From assembly GCA_963565915.1 (NCBI GenBank), contig OY751488.1:496001-560000 (forward strand): a stretch of 64,000 nucleotides of DNA, in the 5' to 3' direction. This document shows, piece after piece, positions 32,901 to 42,271 of this stretch. The notes beneath the pieces were generated by a model that did not search any database, was not told where the DNA came from, and saw nothing but the letters and a program-made list of their open reading frames with translations. Position 1 is the first letter of the stretch, and each line of letters begins with the position of its first letter. The translations under genes were made by a program, and so were the position numbers. This stretch comes from Entoloma clypeatum (lineage: Eukaryota > Basidiomycota > Agaricomycetes > Agaricales > Entolomataceae).

Positions 32901-33623
32901 AACTTTGTCAACCATCTACAGGATGATTGGGCTGAATGGATCGCAATCGCAGAGTTCCAGTACAATGACAAAGAACATCAGGCAACGAAGCACACCCCAT
33001 TCTACCTCAACTACGGTTTACATCCGTGGAAGGGAGAGCTCGTGTTAGAAGATACTAATCCGGCTGCCAACGACTTCTTGAAGAAACTTAAACAGGCATG
33101 AGAAGAAGCCAATGCTGCGCTGAAACAAGCACAGGATCAGATGAAGAAGACAGCTGACACACGGCGAAGTCCGTCTCGGGACTACCGCATTGGAGACAAG
33201 GTGTGGCTGGAAGGGACTAACATCAGGACTGATCGCCCCTCAAAGAAACTTGATGCACTCCGACATGGACCATTCAAAGTCCTAGAGAAGTAAGGAGCTA
33301 GCGCGTACCTTCTTGATCTTCCGAAGACTTGGAAGATGATTCACCCTGTGTTCAACGAGACCCTGTTGTCACCATACGAAACTCCGAAGTATGCCATCCA
33401 GAAAAAGAAACCAGCCCCTGATCCGATCATCGTCGAAGGACAAGAGGAGTACCACGTGTCTACAATCCTAGACTCTCGAAAGTTCCGCGGAAAGATCCAG
33501 TACCTCATCCAGTGGGAAGGATATGGTCCAGAAGAGAACACATGGGAACCTCGAACTAATGTTCAGAACGCTCAAGATTTGATCCGTGATTTCCATCAGC
33601 AGAACCCGTCTCGTCCACAATAA
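29986..33623 (+). pseudogene. Gypsy-2 pol: protease, RT, RNase H, integrase, chromodomain
   Basis: Domains run in standard order. The protease carries VDSGCERTCIHP. RT follows, with the catalytic IYMDDI at about 31,220. RNase H has VETDASGYAIGAVLS and TDHKNLEYF. The integrase zinc domain (HDAPVAGHPG ... GCDTCQRNK) and core (IDIVGPIPES, IISDRGPQFAAKF) come next, and the C-terminal chromodomain has YLIQWEGYGPEENTWEP. Breaks are frameshifts near 30,876, 31,448 and 32,100, and stops at about 32,313, 33,099 and 33,291. All domains are present, so the copy is recent but inactive. Confidence 0.9.
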
Positions 33624-33756
33624 AAGACGAGTTCTCAAAATCCATGGCAGTATCGACCTCATCAGTCAACCACACACCGAGTTCCCTGCTCTAGTCTTCT
33701 CCCTGCCCAATATAGCCACCCCCTTCTTCTTTTACCTTTCAACCATCCTCACTGCC

Positions 33757-34128
33757 ATGTCAAACACCATCGTCACCTCCACCTCCACCACCGACATCAA
33801 CCTCGCCATCGCCACTCTTATGAACGAAGCACTCTCCATGAGAGACCAAATCCATGCCCTTGAAACTTCCCTCGCCGATCTCCTTCATCGCCAGATGAAT
33901 ATCCGACTCCATTCGTTGTCCAATCTCCCCGTCGCCCCGACTCCCGAAGAGAAACAAATCCTCGGGAATTACACCAGCACCCTCGTCATCGAGAATCGAT
34001 GCATTCGGCTGGCCATCAAAGGCCTTGAACTCGCCGTAGCCATCAACGAGGAGTTGATATATGATTGGAGCCTCAAGGAAAGTCCGAACTGGTCCGATCC
34101 CGGCAACAACGAGGGATGGGGACAGTGA
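33757..34128 (+). CDS. accessory 3' ORF of Gypsy-2
   Basis: An intact 123-codon frame lies between the pol stop and the polypurine tract. It starts MSNTIVTSTSTTDINLAIAT, has a helical, possibly coiled-coil centre (ALSMRDQIHALETSLADLL) and ends NNEGWGQ. Pol is broken while this ORF is open. No family is recognised; such extra 3' ORFs are unusual in gypsy elements. Gypsy-3 keeps only its last codons. Confidence 0.55.
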   Translation: MSNTIVTSTSTTDINLAIATLMNEALSMRDQIHALETSLADLLHRQMNIRLHSLSNLPVAPTPEEKQILGNYTSTLVIENRCIRLAIKGLELAVAINEELIYDWSLKESPNWSDPGNNEGWGQ

Positions 34129-34162
34129 CTCTGTGAGGACACAGAGCTTAGAGAGGGGAACA

Positions 34163-34533
34163 TGTTACGGACTCTACAGTATGAGGACCACGTCATATCT
34201 TTTACTTATCGGCCCGACTCGGCGCCCTCTTACGAACTCACTATGTCTAATATCTACTTTCGCAACCTTCAATTCCCAGTCTGACTCATTACATTACTTC
34301 GTCATCCCCTTTAGTATACTTCGCTCCCGCGCTGACTCACTTTCCACAGTCAGCTTACTCACTGTACATAGCCTTCCGCAGTACTGACTCATCCGCTACC
34401 GCCTATAGTCAGTACCTATATAAACCTCTTGTACTGTAGTAGATTCCTTAGATTTAGCAATCACTTTGCTCTTCGCCTTTCCACTTTCCTGCATACTCTG
34501 CCTGAACCTTGGAACGGTTTGTTAAGCATAACA
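34163..34533 (+). repeat. LTR shared by Gypsy-2 (3') and Gypsy-3 (5')
   Basis: 371 bp, TGTTACGGAC...CATAACA. It matches the LTR at 36,801-37,202, which carries an extra stretch of about 31 bp. It contains a TATATAAA promoter-like box near 34,420. Confidence 0.9.
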
Positions 34534-34665
34534 GGTTAGGAAGGTGTCTGAAGAAGATGCCGAGAATGATGAAACCACAATCTTAGAAGCCGATGAGAAG
34601 GATTTTCCCGAAGGGTCCGATTAAACGACGCTAGGTCGCGACCCCTATCTATTAAACAGACTTGC

Positions 34666-36766
34666 TTGCCTTGTATGACTGCAGACAATAGAACCTATGT
34701 CATCCCTGCCAAGCGAGCTGCTGCGTCGACTAAGATTGTGAAGGGAGACAAACCTCCGAAACGACAAGAAATCAGGCTGTTAGCTCAGCTCAAGACACGA
34801 CGAGGACCAAAGGTCATTCGACCTGAGGTTGATAGTGGATGTGAACGCACATGCATCCATCCCAGAATAGTATATGAACAGAACCTTCCGACGCGAGGAA
34901 TACCATCCATAGCAATTCTAAATGTGGATGGATCACCAAATCGACAACAAAGAGCGAACCAACTTGCCGAAGTCAAACTGAATTTGGGAACACATCAGGA
35001 AACCATGGAAGCGATGGTGCTGGACATTGGGAGAATAGACATGCTCTTAGGACATGACTGGTTGGTACACCACAACCCTACGATCAATTGGACAACCGGT
35101 GCTGTAATGTTCAACTGGTGTCCAACTACATGCCAAACCAAACATTCGGATTTCAGGGTTAACCTGAGACCAGATCCGCCGATGCATCTGCATGATCTAC
35201 ATGGATGACATTGTGGTTATTGGTAAAACAAAGGAAGAACTCGCGCAAAACACTGAAGAAATTCTGCAGATCCTATCGGACAATGACTTGTTCCTGAAGG
35301 AGAAGAAGTGTTTCTGGGAAGTAACGAAATGCCCCATATTGGGATATGTCATTGGTGAAGGACGTGTCAAGATGGAAACTGAGAAGGTGGATACGATTCG
35401 AAAGTGGCGAGCACCCACATCAAAAAAGGAAGTTCAGAAGTTCCTTGGGTTTGCTAACTTCTATCGATGTTTCATTGAAGGGTACTCAAACATCGCAAAA
35501 CCACTCACCGCGCTCACAGGTGGCACTACGTTTACTTGGGGACCAACGGAACAAAAAGCATTTGAAGGTCTCATACAGGCGATCACGTCAGCACCAGTCT
35601 TGGCATTACCAAAACCAGATGGACAATTCCAGGTTGAAACCGATGCATCGGGCTATGCAATTGGGGCTGTACTCTCTCAAAAGCAGGACAACAAATGGCA
35701 CCCTATCGTGTTCTTGTCGTGGACCATGTCCGCAGCCAAACAAAATTACGAGATATACGACAAAGAGCTCTTGGCAGTCATGGAAGCACTGAAGGATTGG
35801 AGACACTATCTACTTGAAGCCAGGGAGCGCTTTGAGATCTTAACTGATCACAAGAACCTGGAGTATTTCCGCCGTCCTCAGGACCTAAACCAATGACAAA
35901 GGTGCTGGAAGATGAAGTTACAGGACTATGACTTCGAATTACGGCATGTGCCTGGCAAGACAAATGCAAAAGTGGATATCCTATTGCGTTTTCCATGGTA
36001 CGAAATGGAACTCGAACCACAAGACAGTGACCAAATGCTCAAGGAGGGACTATTCTTGAAACGATTGGAATTAGAAGATGTGGTACATATGGAGATGTTC
36101 ACGGAGGAACAATTCTTTGAAGGGGGTGAAACATCTGATTCCATCAAAATTGGAAACGTCACGACCATCAAAAATCCGTGGATCGCACGCATCAAGGGTT
36201 CAAACCGCATGGAGACAGAAGTAGCCCAGGGTCTAAAGAAGAATCCTCATTGGTATCAACAGGAAAACGGCATCACATATGCAGGCAAACAAGTCTATGT
36301 TCCACCAGACCCACAACTGCGTCAAGAACTGATGTTTGAATCACACGATGCACCAGTGGCTGGACATCCAGGACAATATCGGACGCATGAACTTCTCACT
36401 CGTACCTACTGGTGGCCTACTATCCTGCATGATGTGAAGAAATATGTAAAAGGTTGTGACACCTGTCAACGCAACAAGATCAACAGACAGAAACAGCATG
36501 CTCCGCTACATCCCCATGCAGCACCAAGTCATCCATGGGAAGACATAGGGATTGATGTTGTGGGACCGATACCAGAGTCCAATGGAAAGAATGCGATTCT
36601 GGTCATCACGGAGAGACATTCGAAGATGCTCCATCTCATTCCGACAACCGTGGAATTATCGGCTGAAGGACGAGAAGAGTACCATGTATCCACAATCCTA
36701 GACTCTCGAAAGTTCCGTGGAAAGATCCAGTATCTCGTCCACAACAACGAGGGATGGGGACAGTGA
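34666..36766 (+). pseudogene. Gypsy-3 pol remnants
   Basis: Protease (VDSGCERTCIHP) is fused to RT from the IYMDDI region onward. RNase H is intact to a TGA at about 35,894, where Gypsy-2 has an arginine codon. The integrase zinc domain (GHPGQYRTHELLTRTYWWP) and the start of the core (IDVVGPIPESNGKNA) follow, then a fusion to a chromodomain piece. It is not functional. Confidence 0.9.
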
Positions 36767-36800
36767 CTCTGTGAGGACACAGAGCTTGGAGAGGGGAACA

Positions 36801-37202
36801 TGTTACGGACTCTACGGTATGCGGACAATGTCATCACTTTTACTTATCGGCCCGACTCGGCGCCCTCTTATGAGCTTACTATGTCTAATATCTACTTTCG
36901 CAACCTTCGATTCCCAGTCTGACTCACTACCTTTACTTCGTCAGCCCCTTTAGTATACCTCGCTCCCGCGCTGACTCACTTTCCGCAGTCAGCTTACTTA
37001 TTGTACATAGCTTTCCGCAGTCGCCTTACTCATGTGCACTGCCTTCCGCAGTACTGACTTATCCGCTACCGCCTATGGTCAGTACTTATATAAACCTCTT
37101 GTACTAGAGTAGATTCCTACAATTTAGCAATCACATTGCTCTTCGCCTTTCCACTTCCTGCATACTCTGCCCAAACCTTGGAACGGTTTGTTAAGCATAA
37201 CA
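36801..37202 (+). repeat. 3' LTR of Gypsy-3
   Basis: 402 bp, TGTTACGGAC...CATAACA. A polypurine stretch precedes it. It contains a duplicated CTTTCCGCAGT-type segment that accounts for its extra length over the LTR at 34,163. Confidence 0.9.
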
Positions 37203-37696
37203 ATATGTTTAAATGACCCATGTGGATATTTGGACCATGCCTAAATAACAGATACCCTGGAAACCGATTTGTTATGGACATATCTTGTGATAAACCTTAT
37301 ATATATATTTCATCTCTTGTCATGTATAAAAACTGTAGTTTCCTGCCATGTACTGTAGATTAGAAAGGCCCCCCAGCCAGATCCAATCCCTCTCTCTCTC
37401 TCAGTGATTGATTGAGTGGTTAGATTTTCTAAGTCTCATCCAAAGGGAGTCTCAGTGAACCCTGAGGAAACTCAATTTCTTAATAACATTTTATTGAATC
37501 ACCCTTGAGCTTCGACATGCGTGACCTCACGTTGATTTTCTACCAAAAGACAAACAAGTCTATCTACTACGAATTAAAGTGGATTAGTCCCACCACCCTT
37601 GAACTATTTGTTGAGAGTGTTGTTGGGTGTTTGAGGTGTTTGTAGAGCTCTGACCAGAGTCTCTTGCATTTTTGGCGCTCATCACAAACTTGCTTC
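37203..37696. other. possible solo LTR-like sequence
   Basis: It has ATGTATAAAAACTG near 37,322 and a 'tttggcgctcatcac' string near 37,670 that recalls an LTR-primer-site junction. Similarity to 15,770-16,190 is limited. No ends are proved. Confidence 0.25.
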
Positions 37697-38330
37697 TCAA
37701 TGGTACAAGCAGATGCACAGACTGCGTAAGAGGGGACCGAGGGCGGGGGGATGATTTTTCCTACTGCACTGGGAAAAACTCATCATGCAGCCTTGTACAG
37801 CCAGGAGCGGCATGGTGGTCTGTTTGATGAGGTAGTACAAATTAAAGGAATTATTGACAAAGGCAAAATGCGAGAGAGAACTCACCGAACTGAGTTTCCA
37901 GATAGTTTTTCCCTCTTCCTTCTATAAAAAGCCTTCACACCAGTTTGTGGGAATGGCGGACATGTGTCACACTGTAGTTCTGACGTGAACTTAAATAGGA
38001 GGTCTCTGGGAATGGCAAAAGTGGCAGGCAAGATGCACCTGATAATGTACGGCGTCCATCTTTTGCGACTGCTTAGACAGAAATCTTGGCGACCCATTGC
38101 GGAGGCAATGATAATGAGCAAGACCACTTCCCTAAAACAATTATCAGTAAGAAATAGTTCATGCGAGAGACTTGAAGGGGAAGCATACGAAGTCTTCTGA
38201 AATGAGTCAAGCATATTCTTTCCAAACCCATACCGATTGTGTAGCTGCAAGAGCCATGTGATATCATGAACTCGGCTAGACAGAGGACGTAGGGAAAACG
38301 GTTCAGATTTCAAGTCAGATGCACTCACCG
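37697..38330 (-). pseudogene. related copy (IV) of the 8.5/20.2/23.1-kb gene family
   Basis: Minus-strand frames contain SHFAFVNNSFNLYYLIKQTT, like FAFVNEHLNYY of copy I. Upstream is a better preserved exon with REVVLLIIIASAMGRQDF and RWTPYIIRCILPATFAIPRD. The stem-loop is not present here. The family is unknown; this copy may show what the shorter copies once encoded. Confidence 0.35.
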
Positions 38331-38580
38331 CCCACGGATACTTGCATTTCCCACCAAGTCGTTAGCTGCTTCGTTGGCAGCACTTCAAGTTGTTCATCTC
38401 TGGCTGATCTAATTAATCTAGCTAACTATCCAAGACAAGTTAGCACTTTATAATCAATCTGTTGGCATGCATGCATACTTGAAGTCTTGATAGATCCACT
38501 CCAGGTGGTACTCCCTCCATCACATGGTATGCTTTCCCTCAGTCCCTCGACTCATACAATATGTTAGTGGCACAACTAAG

Positions 38581-38874
38581 TCAGCTCGCAGCATCCACTG
38601 CGCCCGCTGCAATATCTCTTCCCCCAACTCCTAAGTTCTTGCCACCGTAGTCAGTGATACCTTCATCCCAAACCTTCGTTCCATTCCGAACCCTTTCTGT
38701 CATTGATTCCTCAGAAATCTGGGTGTACTTCTCATGTACGGCATGCTTCAGGCGCTTATCAGTTCCTTCTTTCCATTCATGGCCGTTCATTTGTACAACA
38801 AGCTTGCTCTTTCCGTGATGATACCTGACATGTATAGCCTTATGATTGTGAGACAAGCATGATTGAGTCCCCAT
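38581..38874 (-). CDS. unrecognised ORF
   Basis: The minus-strand frame has LVVQMNGHEWKEGTDKRLKH and WDEGITDYGGKNLGVGGRDI. It could be an exon, but no family is recognised. Confidence 0.25.
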   Translation of the reverse strand: MGTQSCLSHNHKAIHVRYHHGKSKLVVQMNGHEWKEGTDKRLKHAVHEKYTQISEESMTERVRNGTKVWDEGITDYGGKNLGVGGRDIAAGAVDAAS

Positions 38875-39040
38875 CGAGATGCGTCGATATAGCCAGACTA
38901 TGGCAAATATTTTGTGCTACATAACGACGAACTACCCATGAAGGATTGTTTGCAATCGCCGCCAGGACATACCACATGGTCAATGGTGAATACCACTTCA
39001 TCAAGAAGAGCCCATCAAAAGCAGCAATGGGGACCAGGCA
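38870..39040 (-). pseudogene. fragment resembling TAF2 (TFIID subunit)
   Basis: The minus strand encodes IAAFDGLFLMKW, then LAAIANNPSWVVRRYVAQNI and HSLAIS. The pattern 'tAFD.L...k......y....i..DPS..vRRhVA..i..Sl' matches the helical-repeat part of TAF2 as I recall it. Only about 55 residues remain, bounded by a minisatellite, so this is a stray fragment. Confidence 0.4.
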
Positions 39041-39345
39041 CGCGACAGTTGGGGGTTGAGGGCAGGCCATTAGGCATTACAGAGGGCCGTTGGGTACGAG
39101 GAAGAGCACTTGGTGTCGATGGGAGGCCATTGGGCACACAGGGTGAGTGTTGGGGTTGAGGGCACGCCATTGGGCATGCGGAGTGATGGTTGGGCTCAAG
39201 GGGAGGCCGTTGGGCACTACGGGCGTGCGGTGGGCATGTGAGGTGACAGTTTGGCATGCAAAGCGACTGTTGGAGAGAAGAGGTGATGGCGGGAGACAAG
39301 AGGGAAAAGGACTCACCTTGTGTAGGGAGATGGTGGGGGTAAGAG
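39040..39345 (-). repeat. GCCGTTGGGC minisatellite
   Basis: Imperfect units built on GGCCATTGGGCA / GGCCGTTGGGC form the opposite-strand version of the repeat at 18,990-19,980. Confidence 0.6.
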
Positions 39346-39499
39346 AGCAAGAGAAAAGCATGTTGAAAGGTCTGCTAACTTGGTTGATATATTGGAATGA
39401 CAGATGCCCCTGGCAATACCCAGTTTGTAACCCCCCCCTCAGAATATCAAAGGTCGTTACAAACGATGAGGGATAACTAATTTGAAAGTATAAGATAAG

Positions 39500-40070
39500 A
39501 GGTGGTATAAGGAGCTGGGATATAAGGTATATATATCTTGGACCTTCCAATTCTTATAGCTAATCCTATACCTATATACCTTATACTATTATCTGAGAAG
39601 ATATATACCTGGGGTATAACCTTATATCTGAGGTATATATCTTATACCCTATACCTGGATCCTATACCTTATACTTCCTATAGTATCATACCTGGGGTAT
39701 ACCTTATACCTGAGATATATATCCCCTACCCTATACCTGGATCCTATACCTTGTACTTCCTATAGTATCATACCTGGGGTATACCTTATACCTGAGGTAT
39801 ATATCCCCTACCCTATACCTGGATCCTATACCTTGTACTTCCTATAGTATCATACCTGGGGTATACCTTATACCTGAGGTATATATCCCCTACCCTATAC
39901 CTGGATCCTATACCTTGTACTTCCTATAGTATCATACCTGGGGTATATCCCCTACCCTATACCTGGATCCTATACCTTGTACTTCCTATAGTATCATACC
40001 TGGGGTATACGTTATACCTGAGGTATATACCTTATACCTATAGACCTGGGGTATTGGACCTTCCAATCTC
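39500..40070. repeat. 82-bp tandem repeat array (TATACCT-rich)
   Basis: The string ATACCTGGATCCTATACC recurs at 39,651, 39,733, 39,815 and 39,897 (period 82 bp). It recurs again at 39,959 after a unit shortened by 20 bp. Flanking sequence is made of degenerate GGTATATACC palindromes. Confidence 0.85.
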
Positions 40071-40139
40071 TTGTATCTCCTAAATACATTATATCCATCT
40101 ATACCTCCATACCCTGAAACTAAACATTAGATTCAAAAA

Positions 40140-41013
40140 GCATACTGATAGGTACGGACAGCAGGTACGGACAGCAGGTACAGGAGGTATATACCTGAGG
40201 TATATACCTTATATCTGAGGTATATACCTTATATTCATATCCTGAAACTAAACATCTGATTCAAACAGCATACTGATAGGTGAGCCAAGGTGAGAGGGAA
40301 GGTGAGCAGAGGGTATAAACAGATACAGCAGGTACGGACAGCAGGTACGGACAGCAGGTACAGGAGGTATATACCTGAGGTATATACCTTATATCTGAGG
40401 TATATACCTTATATTCATATCCTGAAACTAAACATCTGATTCAAACAGCATACTGATAGGGCCATCAAAACAGCACTCAAATTGCAAGCAGAATGATACT
40501 ATACGAGGCAATAATGATCCCAGCCCAACCAGTTAACAGCAGACACTAACACCAAACTCTAACATGTGACATGTGACACGTATTTTGATTAGTTTGTTTG
40601 GTTATGTATTGAATTTACTCAGCAAGGGATCTGGAATATGTGGGATACACAGGTGAGCCAAGGTGAGAGGGAAGGTGAGCAGAGGGTATAAACAGATACA
40701 GCAGGTACGGACAGCAGGTACGGACAGCAGGTACAGGAGGTATATACCTGAGGTATATACCTTATATCTGAGGTATATACCTTATATTCATATCCTGAAA
40801 CTAAACATCTGATTCAAACAGCATACTGATAGGTGAGCCAAGGTGAGAGGGAAGGTGAGCAGAGGGTATAAACAGATACAGCAGGTACGGACAGCAGGTA
40901 CGGACAGCAGGTACAGGAGGTATATACCTGAGGTATATACCTTATATCTGAGGTATATACCTTATATTCATATCCTGAAACTAAACATCTGATTCAAACA
41001 GCATACTGATAGG
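40140..41013. repeat. 180-bp tandem repeat array with unique insert
   Basis: A 180-bp unit starting AGGTGAGCCAAGGTGAGAGG is found at 40,279, 40,651 and 40,831. A partial unit begins near 40,150. Copies look identical by eye. Each contains three AGGTACGGACAGC-type repeats and GAGGTATATACC palindromes. About 190 bp of different sequence (40,460-40,650) separates the first unit from the pair. Confidence 0.85.
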
Positions 41014-41405
41014 GCATTGGCGAACCTTGTTAATACTCGTCAGAGTCTCGGAGACGCTTGGCTGGCTAAACACTAGTCTTGCGTCTTTGCTGTTCTTGGA
41101 CGGCAAGAAGGGATGTGGGAGATTAGTTGGATGATCCGGCTAGGCCTACCTGCGTGATTGCATGTGTACCCCCATTTTAGTCAGTAGTTTAAGTACGAAC
41201 GCTGGGGTGGGAGCATATGGGAGAGCAACGCTAGAGATCCACAATAGTGAGAATTGACTCCTTACTCCACAGACATACCTACCTCACGGTAAGTCCCTTC
41301 GCTTAATTCTGAGCATTCCGGTTCTTTTACAGGTGGTGGAACCCCACCTTGTCAACACAACTGGCCTAAAGCCTTACGGAAAATCGATGTCGTTTCGATT
41401 GGCAA
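41014..41405. other. spacer, no feature seen
   Basis: Ordinary sequence between the minisatellite array and the telomeric repeats. No gene is visible. Confidence 0.4.
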
Positions 41406-41409
41406 AAGC

Positions 41410-41577
41410 CTAGGGCATCTAACCCTAACCGTAAGCGCAGCTTTCATCTAAATAATGATTGCCCGCCTATTAATGTGAATTAACAGTTAACCCTGTTAAC
41501 CTAACCTTTACCCCTAACAGGTAACCCCTGACTCCTAACCTAACCCTAACCGGTTAACCCTAACCGGTTAAGGTTAG
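41410..41577. repeat. interstitial telomere-type repeats (TAACCC)
   Basis: Degenerate CTAACCCTAACC units occur at 41,419-41,431 and 41,490-41,565. At 41,563-41,577 the direction switches to GGTTAAGGTTAGG, a head-to-head turn. Single CCCCTAACCC strings also lie at both ends of the hammerhead units (near 42,232, 42,257 and 42,724). Confidence 0.7.
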
Positions 41578-41779
41578 GCGAGTCCGCCCTTTGATAAGGC
41601 GCTGCTGTAGTACTGTAAATACTGCGCTTTGGGGAGTAGTACACGACTCGTACTCTGTTTGGTAATTGTAGCGTGTCACGTGTTACTGTGTTTTTTCATG
41701 GTGGCACGTGACCCTTAGGTAATCTTTCACATTCGCTGATCGCCGTGATCGTTGATCACTGGGTCTTAAGACCGGTGTT

Positions 41780-42240
41780 CTGGGAACATCACATGCGATT
41801 CGGTCCACCCGGACCTCACCGGACCTTCGGTCCGTGATGGGGATTCCCCATAGCCTTACCTCTGATTCTTATCGGGTCATCGGTTGCACCCTGCTTGATC
41901 TGGAGAAGGATCAGGCGCTCCTTCTTGTCTAGAAAGGGGTGCTCCCTAGATCCTGAAGTCCGATTTGGACATTGGTGAGCGCTGTGTGGCGTTTTTCTCC
42001 CACGGATGACAGTTCGTGTGAACGTGGTGGACAATAGGCGGAGTCAGTTGACCTGTAGAACAATAGTTCTATTGTTCTTCAGATGACTCAACCGATTGCC
42101 GTATTCGGACCTGATGAGGCCTTTAAAGGCCGAAATAGGATCCTGGACTTTCCCCAAGTCCTATTGTCCACTCGGCACAGGCCCCCCAGTCGCTTCCTTC
42201 CCTCCATCGTCCTTGGCGTTGGAAATACTACCCCCTAACC
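41780..42240 (+). repeat. hammerhead-bearing unit, copy 1
   Basis: About 460 bp from CTGGGAACATCACATGCG to GGAAATACTACCCCC. It repeats almost perfectly 492 bp downstream. It contains several strong hairpins: CGGACC-UUC-GGUCCG near 41,820; a 10-bp perfect stem AGAACAATAG/CTATTGTTCT (42,057-42,078) extended outward by CTG/CAG and GAGTCA/TGACTC; and the ribozyme. It looks like an RNA-folding unit rather than a gene. Confidence 0.85.
42098..42176 (+). ncRNA. type I hammerhead ribozyme motif 1
   Basis: All core elements are present in order. Stem I 5' strand is GCCG (42,098-42,101) plus GGAC (42,107-42,110). The core CTGATGA follows at 42,111-42,117. Stem II is GGCC..GGCC with a TTAA-type loop (42,118-42,131). 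GAAA is at 42,132-42,135. Stem III is ATAGGA/TCCTAT (42,135-42,140 with 42,159-42,164). The cleavage-site ATT (H17 = T42,165) comes next, and stem I 3' strand is GTCC (42,166-42,169) plus CGGC (42,173-42,176). Predicted cleavage is after 42,165. Stem I carries an internal loop as needed for loop-loop contacts, and the open end is at stem I, making it type I. Confidence 0.85.
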
Positions 42241-42271
42241 CTACGTAGTGCTCCACCCCTAACCCCAACCC

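Larger units (their letters stand above)
29779..34533 (+). mobile_element. Ty3/gypsy chromovirus Gypsy-2 (5' end lost in gap)
   Basis: After the gap come the C-terminus of gag, all of pol, an extra 3' ORF, a polypurine tract (GAGAGGGGAACA, 34,151-34,162) and an LTR (34,163-34,533) beginning TGTTACGG and ending CATAACA. The same LTR serves as the 5' LTR of the deleted copy Gypsy-3. The element is a chromodomain gypsy of a different family from Gypsy-1. Confidence 0.9.
34534..37202 (+). mobile_element. Gypsy-3: internally deleted tandem copy of Gypsy-2
   Basis: The internal part starts directly after the shared LTR with the last codons of gag (no leader or primer site) and ends with an LTR. 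Four segments are missing relative to Gypsy-2: leader plus gag; the end of protease to mid RT (junction near 35,167); the integrase core to chromodomain (junction near 36,668); and the chromodomain middle to the 3' ORF end (junction near 36,742). The third junction falls in a 7-bp CGAAGGA present at both Gypsy-2 endpoints. Confidence 0.85.

Noticed and set aside
39538..39765. 75-codon ORF rich in Tyr, Ile and Pro
   Set aside because: It is the translation of the TATACCT repeat array.
39651..40020. Regular repeats that could be read as a CRISPR array
   Set aside because: Units are directly abutting 82-bp tandem copies without unique spacers, and the genome is eukaryotic.
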